Below are positions 54,421 through 63,611 of a DNA stretch of 64,000 nucleotides, piece after piece (position 1 is the first letter of the stretch; each line of letters opens with the position of its first letter). Made by a program: the position numbers and the translations under genes. The notes beneath the pieces were generated by a model. It saw nothing but the letters and a program-made list of their open reading frames with translations. It had not been told where the DNA came from and did no database searches. Source of the DNA: Neolewinella marina (lineage in GTDB: Bacteria > Bacteroidota > Bacteroidia > Chitinophagales > Saprospiraceae). The stretch lies in contig NZ_PDLO01000002.1 in assembly GCF_002631205.1 (NCBI RefSeq), positions 558,001 through 622,000 of the forward strand, in the 5' to 3' direction.

Positions 54421-55020
54421 ATGCAATTTTCCTCCCGCCTCATTGAAGACGCCGTCAATGCCTTTGCCTCCCTGCCGGGAATCGGCAAGAAAACGGCCCT
54501 GCGGCTCGTCCTCGACCTGGTACAACGCCCCACCGAGGACAGTGTCCAGCTGGCCCACGCCGTGGCCCGCATGCGGGAAAATATCCAGCACTGCATCACC
54601 TGCGGCAACCTCAGCGACCAGACCACCTGCAGCATCTGCCGCGACCAGCGCCGCGACCGGTCGATCATCTGCGTAGTGGAGAGCATCCGTGACGTGATGG
54701 CCATCGAGGAAACCCAGCAGTACCGGGGCGTTTACCACGTGCTGGGCGGGGTAATTTCCCCCATTGAAGGCGTGGGGCCGGCCGACCTGAACATCGACAC
54801 CCTCATCAGCCGGGCCCGGGACGGCGAGGTGGAGGAGGTCATCATGGCCATCAGTCCGACCATCGAGGGCGACACCACCATCTTCTACCTGAACAAGCAG
54901 CTCGCGGAGGCCGAGGTGCAGATCAGCAGCATCGCCCGGGGGGTAAGCTTCGGCGGTGAGCTCGAATACGCCGACGAGGTGACGCTAGGTCGTAGTATCG
55001 TAGCGCGCCGGAAGCTGTAA
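54421..55020 (+). CDS. recR: Recombination mediator RecR
   Basis: 199 residues, standard RecR length. N-terminal helix-hairpin-helix (AFASLPGIGKKTALRLVLDL), a C4 zinc finger (CITCGNLSDQTTCSIC) and a Toprim domain (ICVVESIRDVMAIE). Acts with RecO/RecF in loading RecA at gaps. Its 3' end overlaps the convergent coaD gene by 36 bases. Confidence 0.97.
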   Translation: MQFSSRLIEDAVNAFASLPGIGKKTALRLVLDLVQRPTEDSVQLAHAVARMRENIQHCITCGNLSDQTTCSICRDQRRDRSIICVVESIRDVMAIEETQQYRGVYHVLGGVISPIEGVGPADLNIDTLISRARDGEVEEVIMAISPTIEGDTTIFYLNKQLAEAEVQISSIARGVSFGGELEYADEVTLGRSIVARRKL

Positions 55021-55464
55021 CTCTTCCGGAAGGAAAGGCCGGGCATTACCGCCGCCCTTGATGATTTCCCGTACGATGGTGGAACTGATGTGGCTGTAGG
55101 CCGGCTGGCTGATTAGAAAGATCGTCTCCAGCCCCTCCCCCACGATCTCGTTCAGCTGAGAGATGGTCTTTTCGTAATCGAAGTCACTGGCGTTGCGGAG
55201 CCCCCTCAGCAGGTAGCGGGCTCCGATCTTGCTACAGTAATGGGCGGTAAGTCCTTCGAAGCTGTCCACGCTTACCTTCGATTCGTCGGCGAAAACCTCC
55301 CGCAACCACGCCATGCGCTGCTCCAGATCAAACAGTGTCTGTTTTTGACTATTGGTACCGACGGCCACCACGATCCGGTCGAACAGGGGTACGGCCCGTT
55401 TGACGAGCTCTACGTGGCCACGGGTAATGGGGTCGAAGGATCCGGGGAAGACGGCGGTTTTCAT
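54985..55464 (-). CDS. coaD: Phosphopantetheine adenylyltransferase CoaD
   Basis: 159 residues from the ATG at 55464. Nucleotidyltransferase motifs AVFPGSFDPITRGHVELV and SHISSTIVREI (ISST) are complete. Penultimate step of CoA synthesis, transferring AMP to 4'-phosphopantetheine. It follows 2 bases after the GT2 gene on the same strand and overlaps the recR 3' end. Confidence 0.97.
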   Translation of the reverse strand: MKTAVFPGSFDPITRGHVELVKRAVPLFDRIVVAVGTNSQKQTLFDLEQRMAWLREVFADESKVSVDSFEGLTAHYCSKIGARYLLRGLRNASDFDYEKTISQLNEIVGEGLETIFLISQPAYSHISSTIVREIIKGGGNARPFLPEELQLPARYDTTT

Positions 55465-55466
55465 GT

Positions 55467-56366
55467 CTAGCGTTTGCTGTACCTGTGGGGGAAAAATTCT
55501 CCCCACGCGAAATAATATTTTGTAAGGCAATCCACTATCCCGTTCTGCCAGTAATAGCCCGGTTTAAATAGAACCCTTGCTACATTAAAAGGCACACTGT
55601 AACCAGTAATTAAAGCCAGGCGAAGGAACAATTCCCACAAGCTCAAAACATGATTACCGCGCATCCCTATTCCATCCCGGCCTGATGCATACGCTAACTG
55701 GAGTTGACCCTTTAGCGTATATTTATAGGGTTGGACTAAATGGTCAATATAGATCTCAGGGTCATAATAAATCTTGTAGTTTGCTGCCCGTAATCGGAGT
55801 TGAAATTCATCCTCATCTCCACGACCTACCTCCTTTCCATGCATGCCTACGCTATCTGAAAATCCTCCTACAGCCTCCCATGCTGATTTCCGAACCGCGA
55901 TCAAACATCCGATAAGATATTCTTCACCTTTTAGTTCCCCATACTCAGTCTGACCAACAGGCCGGTAAGGTTTATTATAGTATCGGACGAGCCACCTAGG
56001 TGGGGTAGTTAAAAACCAGTGGCGCACCTCACCCCCCAAGGCGGCGTAGTGTGCAGTGACTATCCTAGCCAGGAACTTTTCAATTAGATCTACCGGAGCT
56101 TGAATGTCATCATCAAGATAAAGTGCCCAGGGGCTTCGCGTAACTTGCATTCCACGGTTCCGCGCTACACTATGCCCAATCTTAGGTTCCATTACGTACT
56201 GCGCTCCGTACTTTTCTACCACTTGTTGGGTTTCCGGGCGACACGCATTATCAACGACCACAATACCATAGTGGGACCGGTCAATCGTCTGTTTACACAA
56301 AGTCTTTAAACTGTTTTCCAATAGACTCTCACGAGCGTAAGTGCAGATAATCACCGTTAATTGCAT
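55467..56366 (-). CDS. Glycosyltransferase family 2
   Basis: 299 residues. GT-A fold signs: LTVIICTYARESLLENSLKT, and the metal-binding ALYLDDDIQAP (DDD) at about 93, with GRGDEDEFQLRLR in the acceptor part. Base composition is clearly lower in GC than that of coaD and the genes further right, pointing to transfer or recombination. Substrate unknown; likely cell-surface polysaccharide or protein glycosylation. Confidence 0.92.
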   Translation of the reverse strand: MQLTVIICTYARESLLENSLKTLCKQTIDRSHYGIVVVDNACRPETQQVVEKYGAQYVMEPKIGHSVARNRGMQVTRSPWALYLDDDIQAPVDLIEKFLARIVTAHYAALGGEVRHWFLTTPPRWLVRYYNKPYRPVGQTEYGELKGEEYLIGCLIAVRKSAWEAVGGFSDSVGMHGKEVGRGDEDEFQLRLRAANYKIYYDPEIYIDHLVQPYKYTLKGQLQLAYASGRDGIGMRGNHVLSLWELFLRLALITGYSVPFNVARVLFKPGYYWQNGIVDCLTKYYFAWGEFFPHRYSKR

Positions 56367-56414
56367 CGGTTAAAGGTAAGCTTCGCACCAATAACAGTGC
56401 AAACTCTCTAGACT

Positions 56415-57392
56415 ATGGACCTATCCGTAATCATCCCTGTTTACAATGCCGAGAACTATTTATGCGAAGCAATAGAGTCGGCGATTCGGGCAGGGTCACA
56501 AGTGCCGGGGGGATGGGAACTCCTTTTGGTTGATAATAATTCCACGGACAGAAGTCCTGATATTCTACATCATTTTCGGGATCGATTCCCTAATCACGTC
56601 CGCCTATTGACAGCTGACAAACAAGGGGCTCCTGCAGCGAGAAATGTCGGTCTTGCGGTCGCTTCGGGACAGTGGGTCCAGTTTCTAGACGCTGATGACT
56701 TCTTAGAAGAGGATAAAATAGCCGCCCAACTTAAAATGGTCGATCAAGGAACCCAGTGGGTCATTGGAGCCTACTATAACTTATGGCCCGACGGATCGAC
56801 CGACACATCCATCCCCGATCCGGACCCTTTTCGCGGTTTGGTGATGAACCACCGCGTCGGCAACACCAACGCCAACCTGTACCGCCGTGAGGCCCTGGCC
56901 CGGGTCAACAACTGGAATGAAGCTACTCCGTATTATGACGACCCCAATCTGCACCTTCGGCTGCTAAAGGCGGGGACCAACTACGTCATTGATCCGGTTG
57001 TGCGTAGCTGTTACCGCCACCACGCTGGAGAGCATCGGGTAACCAACAACAACAAGGCCCTCCAAACCTCCCAAGCTGTTGATCTGATCGTGGAGACCAT
57101 TAATTTCCTCAGCAGCAACCGGCCGGATTATTTCCAGCAAAACGCGCCTTTCTTCCTCGGAGCACTACTGCGCGCCATCCGCATCCTGGCCACCTATGAT
57201 CTCGATGCGGCAACGGTCGCCTATCGCATCCATTTTGGCCCGGCGGCAAAATGGGCCATCGACCGCCCCTACGAACTGGTGGGCCGCTATACCCGGCTTT
57301 ACCCCTATCTGGGATTCCGCAACCTCGAGCGGCTGCGGCTGGCGTTGGCTACCGTATTACCCGCCGCGCTTAAGCGCCGGCTGAAAGCCTAA
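56415..57392 (+). CDS. Glycosyltransferase family 2 with composition break
   Basis: 325 residues, divergent from the previous GT2. Motifs: LSVIIPVYNAENYLCEAIES, QGAPAARNVGLAV, and the DxD in VQFLDADDFLEED (about 95). The first 135 or so codons are AT-richer, like the neighbouring GT2 gene, and the rest returns to the GC-rich local style, as if a recombination junction lies near 56,800-56,850. Substrate unknown. Confidence 0.92.
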   Translation: MDLSVIIPVYNAENYLCEAIESAIRAGSQVPGGWELLLVDNNSTDRSPDILHHFRDRFPNHVRLLTADKQGAPAARNVGLAVASGQWVQFLDADDFLEEDKIAAQLKMVDQGTQWVIGAYYNLWPDGSTDTSIPDPDPFRGLVMNHRVGNTNANLYRREALARVNNWNEATPYYDDPNLHLRLLKAGTNYVIDPVVRSCYRHHAGEHRVTNNNKALQTSQAVDLIVETINFLSSNRPDYFQQNAPFFLGALLRAIRILATYDLDAATVAYRIHFGPAAKWAIDRPYELVGRYTRLYPYLGFRNLERLRLALATVLPAALKRRLKA

Positions 57393-57445
57393 TCGATTAC
57401 CTTAGCGGCCCTTCCTGAACCCCCGCCCCAGATCCTGCGCTCCTC

Positions 57446-58528
57446 ATGTCCGGCAACACCCACGGTACCCTGTTTCGCGTCACCACCTTCGGAGAAAGCC
57501 ACGGCGTTGGCCTGGGGGTAACCATCGACGGCTGCCCGGCCGGACTGTCCCTCGACGTAGAGGCCATCCAGAGGGAAATGGCCCGCCGCCGCCCCGGCCA
57601 AAGCCGGATCGTCACCCAACGCAAGGAGGGCGACGGCGTGGAACTGCTCTCAGGTACCTTCGAGGGCAAGACCACCGGTACCCCGATCGGAATGGTGATC
57701 TACAACCAGGACCAGCGCAGCAAGGACTACAGTCACATCTACGACAAGTACCGGCCGAGCCACGCCGACTATACCTTCGCTGCCAAGTATGGCCACCGCG
57801 ACTACCGGGGGGGCGGCCGCTCCTCGGCCCGGGAAACCGCCGCCCGCGTAGCGGCCGGCGCCGTAGCCCAGCAACTGCTGGCGGGTTTTGGCATCAAGAT
57901 CCGGAGCTACGTCGACCAGGTCGGCGACATCCGCACCGGCAAGGAACACGAAGAACTGGACCTGTCGCTCATCGACTCCAACGACGTACGCTGCCCCGAC
58001 CCCGAAGCCGCGGCACGGATGGAGGAGGAAATCCTGGCCGTCCGCAAGGCGGGTGACACCATCGGCGGCGTGGTCAAGTGCGTAATCAGCGGGGTACCCC
58101 CCGGCTGGGGCGAGCCCGTTTTCGACAAGCTGCACGCCGATCTCGGCAAAGCCATCCTGAGCATCAACGCCTGCAAGGGATTCGAGTATGGCAGCGGTTT
58201 CGCCGGGGTGACCCTGCGCGGCAGCGCCCACAACGATGCCTTCTATACCGACGCCGACGACCGGGTGCGCACCCGCACCAACCGCAGCGGGGGCATCCAG
58301 GGAGGCATTTCCAACGGGGAGGACATCTATTTCCGGGCGGCCTTCAAACCGGTGGCCACCATCATTTCCGACCAGGAAAGCGTGAATGAGGCCGGTGAAT
58401 CGGTGACCGTCGTCGGCAAGGGCCGCCACGACCCCTGCGTACTGCCCCGGGCGGTGCCCATCGTGGACGCCATGGCCGCCCTGGTCCTGGCCGACCACTG
58501 CCTGCGCGCCCGGGTCAACCGGCTGTAG
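57446..58528 (+). CDS. aroC: Chorismate synthase
   Basis: 360 residues, normal length. FMN-dependent enzyme converting EPSP to chorismate, last shared step of aromatic biosynthesis. Signatures: [39 protein letters not shown] and the C-terminal [20 protein letters not shown]. Other shikimate genes are not adjacent. Confidence 0.97.
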   Translation: MSGNTHGTLFRVTTFGESHGVGLGVTIDGCPAGLSLDVEAIQREMARRRPGQSRIVTQRKEGDGVELLSGTFEGKTTGTPIGMVIYNQDQRSKDYSHIYDKYRPSHADYTFAAKYGHRDYRGGGRSSARETAARVAAGAVAQQLLAGFGIKIRSYVDQVGDIRTGKEHEELDLSLIDSNDVRCPDPEAAARMEEEILAVRKAGDTIGGVVKCVISGVPPGWGEPVFDKLHADLGKAILSINACKGFEYGSGFAGVTLRGSAHNDAFYTDADDRVRTRTNRSGGIQGGISNGEDIYFRAAFKPVATIISDQESVNEAGESVTVVGKGRHDPCVLPRAVPIVDAMAALVLADHCLRARVNRL

Positions 58529-58540
58529 CGTACAAATCGC

Positions 58541-59161
58541 CTATTCCTCCTCCAGCCCTTCGGGCAGGGGCCAGCCGTAGCCCAACCAATCCTCCAGGTG
58601 GTCGACGTCGGAAAGTACCGGGAGGCGGGCCACCGGGAGACCTTGCACCTGCGCCCGCGCCAGGGTCTCATCGAGCACTGCCGAGGTACTCCACTCCATA
58701 TCAGCGAACAGTTCCGGATGCGGATGCCGCATCCCCAACAGGTAGTACCCCCCGTCGTTGGCCGGACCGACCACCAGGGCGTGGCGCTCCAGTTCGGACA
58801 AAGCCTGGCGCAGGATATTGGCCGTCAGCCCCGGACAATCGCTGCCGATGATGATGACCCGCTCGTGCCCCCGCACGAAGGCGTGGTCGAAGGCCGCGGC
58901 CATGCGCTCGCCCAGTCCCTGCCCCACCTGCACCAGCTTGATGAAGGCGCGGTTGGGCCAGTCGTCGTCCACCGCTACGTGGTCGGAATAGTGGAGGTAG
59001 CGCGTCACCCCCTCGAGGGCCAGCAGCTGATCGCGGGTGTGCCGACAGAGGATGCCGTACATTTCTAGGGCCATGTCGTTGCCCACGTCCTGGGCCAGGC
59101 GGGTCTTGGTTTTTCCGGGAATGGGGTTCTTGACCATTACGATCACGGCGGGTTGCTGCAT
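58541..59161 (-). CDS. DUF2064 / TIGR04282-type glycosyltransferase-like protein
   Basis: 206 residues from the ATG at 59161. A nucleotidyl/glycosyl-transferase-like fold: VKNPIPGKTKTRLAQDVG, IIIGSDCPGLTANIL and GPANDGGYYLLGM are conserved in the TIGR04282 (arsenosugar-biosynthesis-associated) family. No arsenic genes are nearby. Its start faces a DUF427 gene and the ergothioneine genes; a functional link is unproven. Confidence 0.9.
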   Translation of the reverse strand: MQQPAVIVMVKNPIPGKTKTRLAQDVGNDMALEMYGILCRHTRDQLLALEGVTRYLHYSDHVAVDDDWPNRAFIKLVQVGQGLGERMAAAFDHAFVRGHERVIIIGSDCPGLTANILRQALSELERHALVVGPANDGGYYLLGMRHPHPELFADMEWSTSAVLDETLARAQVQGLPVARLPVLSDVDHLEDWLGYGWPLPEGLEEE

Positions 59162-59237
59162 GGCGACAAGATAAGCCACCGCCGGGCCAAACCCCCGCGC
59201 CCAAGGTCGGGTTACATGACCTCCGAGCAGACCGATC

Positions 59238-59525
59238 ATGATGCAAGCAACCTGGAAGGGCCAACTGCTGGCCCAAAGCGACCGCACCGTAGTGGTGGAA
59301 GGCAACCACTACTTCCCCCCCGAAAGCATTCGTCCCGAGTACTTCAAAGCCAGCGAGACCACCACCTTCTGCGGCTGGAAAGGCGACTGCAAATATTATC
59401 ACCTGTCGGTCGACGGGCAGACCAACCCCGACGCGGCCTGGTACTATCCGGAGCCCTACCCCCGCGCCGAACACATCAAAGGCCACCTTGCGTTCTGGAA
59501 AGGGGTGGAGGTGAAGGAGCAATAA
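59238..59525 (+). CDS. DUF427-domain protein
   Basis: 95 residues, full family length. Signature: VVVEGNHYFPPESIRPEYF, FCGWKGDCKYYHL and AAWYYPEPYPRAEHIKGHLA. The fold is a small beta-barrel of unknown function. It ends 9 bases before egtB, so it probably shares a transcript with the ergothioneine genes. An ATG one codon later is equally possible. Confidence 0.92.
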   Translation: MMQATWKGQLLAQSDRTVVVEGNHYFPPESIRPEYFKASETTTFCGWKGDCKYYHLSVDGQTNPDAAWYYPEPYPRAEHIKGHLAFWKGVEVKEQ

Positions 59526-59534
59526 CCAATATCC

Positions 59535-60788
59535 GTGACAGTAGCCAGCAGCCCCAGTATCCTCCCCCACTTCGACCGCGTCCGCCGGCAGTCGGTCCGC
59601 CTGTGTGAACCCCTGACCGCCGAAGACTACACGGTACAGCCCGCCCCCGACGTCAGTCCGCCCAAGTGGCACCTCGGCCATTCCACCTGGTTCTTCGAGA
59701 ACTTCATCCTGGCCGACCACCTCCCCGGCTACCGGCGGTTCGACGAGCGGCTGAACTGGTTCTTCAACAGCTACTACGAGAGCCAGGGACCCCGCATCCT
59801 CCGCAGCCAACGCGGCAACATGACCCGCCCGGGCCTGGAGGTGATCCTGGAATACCGGCGGCACGTGGATACGGCCATGCGCAAACTGCTGCAGGAGGGC
59901 AACGAAACCGTCCACACCCTCACCGAACTCGGCCTTCACCACGAGCAGCAGCACCAGGAACTGCTCCTGACCGACATCAAGTACATCCTCGGCAGCAACC
60001 CCCTGTACCCCATCTACCAACCCCGGGAAGCAGAAAGCCCCCCACCCGTTGCCCACCGCTTCCTCCCGGTAAGCGGAGGACGCTATTCCATCGGGCACGC
60101 GGGGGGTGGTTTCTGCTGGGACAATGAGCTCAGCCGCCACGATGTACTGCTGCAGGATTTCGGCATCGGCTCCCGCCTGGTGACCAATGGCGAGTACCTG
60201 GCGTTCATCCGCGACGGGGGCTACTCCCGCTTTGAGCTCTGGCAGATGGAGGGCATCGAATGGGCGCGCACCCTGGAGGTGAAAGCCCCGCTGTACTGGT
60301 ACCCGGAGGGCGACGCATGGCGGCAGTATACCCTGAACGGCGGACTGGTGGACATCGATCCGGACCTGCCCGTCACCCACGTCAGCTGGTACGAAGCCGA
60401 CGCCTACGTCCGCTGGGCCGGGGCGCGGCTGCCCACCGAATTCGAGTGGGAAGTGGCCTGCCGGCAGTACGAACCCCAGCCCGACCGCGACGGCAACTGG
60501 GTGGAAAGGGGCAGCTACCACCCCACCGCCGCCCGCCACGCCGACGACCACCAGCTACTCGGTCACTGCTGGGAGTGGACCAACTCGGCCTACCTGCCCT
60601 ACCCCCGCTACCCCCGCCCCGAGGGCGCCCTGGGGGAGTACAATGGAAAATTCATGGTCAACCAGATGGTCCTCCGCGGCGGCAGCTGCGCCACCCCCCT
60701 GAGTCATATCCGGCCGACCTACCGCAACTTCTTCCAAACCGACAAACGCTGGCAATTCACCGGCATTCGGCTCGCCACAGACCGCTAA
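59535..60788 (+). CDS. egtB: Ergothioneine sulfoxide synthase EgtB
   Basis: 417 residues, GTG start at 59535. Non-haem iron enzyme joining cysteine or gamma-Glu-Cys to hercynine with O2. An N-terminal DinB-like domain supplies iron ligands (WHLGHSTWFFEN; HHEQQHQELL with HX3HXE), and the C-terminal FGE-sulfatase fold follows (GHCWEWTNSAYLPYPRY; VLRGGSCATPL). EgtD follows 3 bases downstream. Which thiol donor is used is not decidable without egtA/egtC context, which is absent here. Confidence 0.95.
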   Translation: MTVASSPSILPHFDRVRRQSVRLCEPLTAEDYTVQPAPDVSPPKWHLGHSTWFFENFILADHLPGYRRFDERLNWFFNSYYESQGPRILRSQRGNMTRPGLEVILEYRRHVDTAMRKLLQEGNETVHTLTELGLHHEQQHQELLLTDIKYILGSNPLYPIYQPREAESPPPVAHRFLPVSGGRYSIGHAGGGFCWDNELSRHDVLLQDFGIGSRLVTNGEYLAFIRDGGYSRFELWQMEGIEWARTLEVKAPLYWYPEGDAWRQYTLNGGLVDIDPDLPVTHVSWYEADAYVRWAGARLPTEFEWEVACRQYEPQPDRDGNWVERGSYHPTAARHADDHQLLGHCWEWTNSAYLPYPRYPRPEGALGEYNGKFMVNQMVLRGGSCATPLSHIRPTYRNFFQTDKRWQFTGIRLATDR

Positions 60789-60791
60789 CCC

Positions 60792-61760
60792 ATGACCGCC
60801 TCCGCTACCACCCTTACCCCTTTCGGACAGGACGTACTCCAGGGCCTCTCCCAACCCCAACCCACCCTCAACAGCAAGTGGTTTTACGACGAGCGCGGCA
60901 ATGCGCTCTTCCAGCAGATCATGCGTTGCCCGGAGTACTACCTCACGGGGGCCGAAGCGGAGATTTACCGTAGCTGCGCCCCCGCCCTGCTGGAGGAACT
61001 GGACGGCGCCCCCTTCGACCTGATCGAACTCGGCGCCGGCGACGGCAGCAAGACCCAGCTCCTCATCGAGCAATTCCTGGCGGCCGGGGCCCGCTTCGCC
61101 TACCGCCCCATCGACCTGAACGCCGCCGCCCTGGCCGAAGTCCGCGATCTCATTGGGCTGCGGTGGCCAAAACTGGAATTCCAGGCCATCCAGGGCGACT
61201 ACTTTGAGGCCCTCGATCGTCTGGGCCGCTCTACGGGTAGTCGCCGCCGCCTGGTACTGTTCCCCGGGGCGAACATCGGCAACTTCCATCCCGGCGAGGC
61301 CGTCCGGATGCTCGAGCGCATCCGCGGGTTCCTGGCGGCGGGGGATTTGCTGCTGACCGGTTTCGACCTAAAAAAGGATCCGGCGGTGATCCTGGCCGCC
61401 TACAACGACCCGACGGGCCACACGGCCGCCTTCAACCTCAACCTCCTCCACCGCATCAACCGCGAACTGGAAGGTAATTTTGACCTCGACCACTGGCGGC
61501 ACTGGGAAACCTATAACCCCGCCACCGGGGCCGCGTGCAGCTACCTGCTGCCCACCAGTGCCCAGGAGGTCACCATCCGGGCCCTCAACCAAACCTTCAC
61601 CTTTCGGGCATGGCAGGCGATTGCCGTAGAGATCAGCCAGAAGTACAGTTTGCGGGAAATCGAGGGCATGGCCGAAGCCGCCCAATTCACCTGCCTGCGC
61701 CACCTGCAGGACGCCCGGGGCTACTTCACCGATAGTTTATGGCGGGTACCCACGCACTGA
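60792..61760 (+). CDS. egtD: L-histidine N-alpha-methyltransferase EgtD
   Basis: 322 residues. SAM-dependent trimethylation of histidine to hercynine. SAM motif IELGAGDGSKTQLLI (about 77), family markers WFYDERGNALFQQI, FPGANIGNFHPGEA and a C-terminal FTFRAWQAIAVEISQKYS. Directly follows egtB, making a minimal two-gene ergothioneine route. Its last 35 bases overlap the convergent GT2 gene. Confidence 0.96.
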   Translation: MTASATTLTPFGQDVLQGLSQPQPTLNSKWFYDERGNALFQQIMRCPEYYLTGAEAEIYRSCAPALLEELDGAPFDLIELGAGDGSKTQLLIEQFLAAGARFAYRPIDLNAAALAEVRDLIGLRWPKLEFQAIQGDYFEALDRLGRSTGSRRRLVLFPGANIGNFHPGEAVRMLERIRGFLAAGDLLLTGFDLKKDPAVILAAYNDPTGHTAAFNLNLLHRINRELEGNFDLDHWRHWETYNPATGAACSYLLPTSAQEVTIRALNQTFTFRAWQAIAVEISQKYSLREIEGMAEAAQFTCLRHLQDARGYFTDSLWRVPTH

Positions 61761-62598
61761 TCCACCACTTCAGTTTCAGCACGTCGAGGGCCTTCAGGTT
61801 GCGGGTACGCAGCAGATAGCGCAGCAGTACCCGCTCGGGAATGTACTCCGCCACCTGGGACAGCACCGGGTAACGATCCGCGAACCGCGTAAGCCGTGTG
61901 GTGAGGGTAGGATACGACCGGCGCAGCTGCTTGAGGTTCTCGATGGCCTGCCGCTGTTTTTCCAGGAAGACTTCCGTGGGTTCCAGCCCCAGGTGGTCGA
62001 CGGGGTTGTCGATGTAGGTGATTTCGATCCCGTCGGGCGCCAGCAGTTGCCCCCACAGCGTATCCTCGTGGCCGTACCCCCTTACCTGGGGGAAGGGGTG
62101 GGTGAGCAATACGTCCCGCTCGGCCATGAAATTGTTGCTCTGGAACTGCAGGTACTGCCCCTGGCGGCGGCGCGCGGGTGCCACGGTTTCCCGGTGACGG
62201 CCGTAGCGCCAGTGCAGGAGGTAATCGGGATTCTCCGGCGGCTCTTCGGCGTAGGTCGTACCGCCCACCAGCACGGCCGCGGGCGGGGCGCTGAGGTAGC
62301 GCACGAGCAGTTCGGGGTTGGGCCAGCTGTCGACATCCAGCATCAGCAGCCGGTTGCCGGCCGCGGCGCGCACCATCCGGTTGCGGATCTCGGCGCGGCC
62401 CACGTTCTGGGGTAGCTCGGTATAGCGGACCCGCGGCATTTCCCGCAGTTCCCGGTTCAGCTCCCGCCACCGGTCCTCGCTGTGGTCATCGTAGACCAGG
62501 ATCTCGAGCGATTCGCTTACGGCCTCTGCCTGCCGCAGCAGTTCCCGCACCAGGGGGCGGGCGTCGTACCCGAAGACGGGAATACAAATGGAAAGCAT
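61726..62598 (-). CDS. Glycosyltransferase family 2
   Basis: 290 residues. LSICIPVFGYDARPLVREL at the start, the DxD in LLMLDVDSWPNPELL (about 88) and FPQVRGYGHEDTLWGQLL mark a GT-A glycosyltransferase. Unlike the pair at 55-57 kb, its composition is GC-rich as in the local chromosome. The 3' end overlaps egtD. Substrate unknown. Confidence 0.92.
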   Translation of the reverse strand: MLSICIPVFGYDARPLVRELLRQAEAVSESLEILVYDDHSEDRWRELNRELREMPRVRYTELPQNVGRAEIRNRMVRAAAGNRLLMLDVDSWPNPELLVRYLSAPPAAVLVGGTTYAEEPPENPDYLLHWRYGRHRETVAPARRRQGQYLQFQSNNFMAERDVLLTHPFPQVRGYGHEDTLWGQLLAPDGIEITYIDNPVDHLGLEPTEVFLEKQRQAIENLKQLRRSYPTLTTRLTRFADRYPVLSQVAEYIPERVLLRYLLRTRNLKALDVLKLKWWISAWVPAINYR

Positions 62599-62683
62599 AT
62601 ACCTCAGTAATCGTGGTCAAAAATGGGGTCGGGGATCGCCCTGACCCTACTAACGTCGGCCGCTCCGGATTGCGCGTCCGGGA

Positions 62684-63355
62684 CTACCAATAGGGTTGCG
62701 GCAGCTGGCGTACCCGAAGATCGTACATAAACCGATAATAGTTCGGCAGCGCCTCCGCGGTTCGCCCGCCCAGCCACTGGGCCGGGTAACCGTTGGCGAG
62801 GCGGTAGGCGTCCTCGATGACGTCCGCCATTTGCTCGTAGTTGAAGGACAGCAGGGATTCGGCCGCCCGCAGACCGGGCAATCCCCCATAGTCGTAGCCC
62901 GCCGCCGTGCGCTGGGCGGCCAGGGCCCGGGGAATGTAAAGGGCGCCGTGGTGGACGTACTGCCACACGTGGACCACCTCGTGCACCAGGGTGGGCTCGG
63001 AAATCGGGCCCCAGGAGTTTATGGTGTGAAAACTGACGTACAGAAAGCGGTACTGCCGCGGCCCCAGCTGCGCCCGCTCGTCGATGCGGATAAGGTCGTA
63101 GGGAACGCTGTCGCCAAAAATCGGCTGCAGCAGTATCCTCTCCCGGGGGCTCAGTCGCCGCAACCCCGGGGTGAGCCGGTTGCTCACGGCCTCGTAAAGG
63201 TCAAAGACGAACAGCAGGTCGAGGAACTGAAAAGCCCGGTCCGCCCAGGCCGTCGCGACGACGGAAGGGGGCAGGGGCCGGCGCAGACGGCGCCACCGCA
63301 GGCGGATGCGGGAAAGGATGCTTATGATGGAGATCAAGGCTTCGGGTTGCGGCAT
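62684..63355 (-). CDS. Zincin-like (HEVVH) protein of unknown function
   Basis: 223 residues from the ATG at 63355; longer frames run into the tRNA-like array. A zinc-peptidase-like HExxH is clear (TLVHEVVHVWQYVHHG, about 123), with a conserved NYEQMADVIEDAY later that could provide a third ligand. No signal peptide; a single weakly hydrophobic stretch lies near the N-terminus. It begins 53 bases after the last tRNA-like unit on the same strand. I do not recognise a named family. Confidence 0.78.
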   Translation of the reverse strand: MPQPEALISIISILSRIRLRWRRLRRPLPPSVVATAWADRAFQFLDLLFVFDLYEAVSNRLTPGLRRLSPRERILLQPIFGDSVPYDLIRIDERAQLGPRQYRFLYVSFHTINSWGPISEPTLVHEVVHVWQYVHHGALYIPRALAAQRTAAGYDYGGLPGLRAAESLLSFNYEQMADVIEDAYRLANGYPAQWLGGRTAEALPNYYRFMYDLRVRQLPQPYW

Positions 63356-63408
63356 GCAAACAACGCGGCCGCCCATTCGTATGTCGGGAAACCCGAATAA
63401 AGCGTAGC

Positions 63409-63559
63409 TGTAGGGGCAGGAGTCGAACCTGCACGGGGCGGTTAGCCACTTTTCAACGCTCCGGAGAGCGGCGCTCACGCGGAGCACTGGACGGTGGTTT
63501 ATCCCGGCCTCCCCACCCGCGAGACAAGCGGGCATGGCTGCCAATTTCATCACCCTACA
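63409..63559 (-). tRNA. tRNA-like RNA with giant variable arm, copy 1
   Basis: 151 bases. Acceptor stem TGTAGGG/CCCTACA, class II D-arm (TG, ATG, AAATTGGCAGC, CAT), anticodon arm CCCGC-TTGTCTC-GCGGG (GUC in the anticodon position), an 80-base variable region and a standard T-arm GCAGG-TTCGACT-CCTGC. The base after the acceptor is G, no CCA encoded. Acceptor pair 5-68 is G-C here and A-T in copies 2 and 3; the variable arm holds CCAC/GTGG where the others have CCC/GGG. The most diverged copy, last in the array. Confidence 0.6.
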
Positions 63560-63611
63560 AAATGGTACCCATCGGAAAATCGTGCTTCTCCGGAAAGGGG
63601 TACGTTATCGC
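63560..63611 (-). other. Structured spacer hairpin between tRNA-like copies 2 and 1
   Basis: 52 bases. GTACCC/GGGTAC outer stem and CGGAGAA/TTTTCCG inner stem around GCACGA. The corresponding spacer at 63761-63812 has TGGAGAA/TTTTCCA: a compensatory C-G to T-A change. Probably a processing element, or part of a larger RNA unit. Confidence 0.5.
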
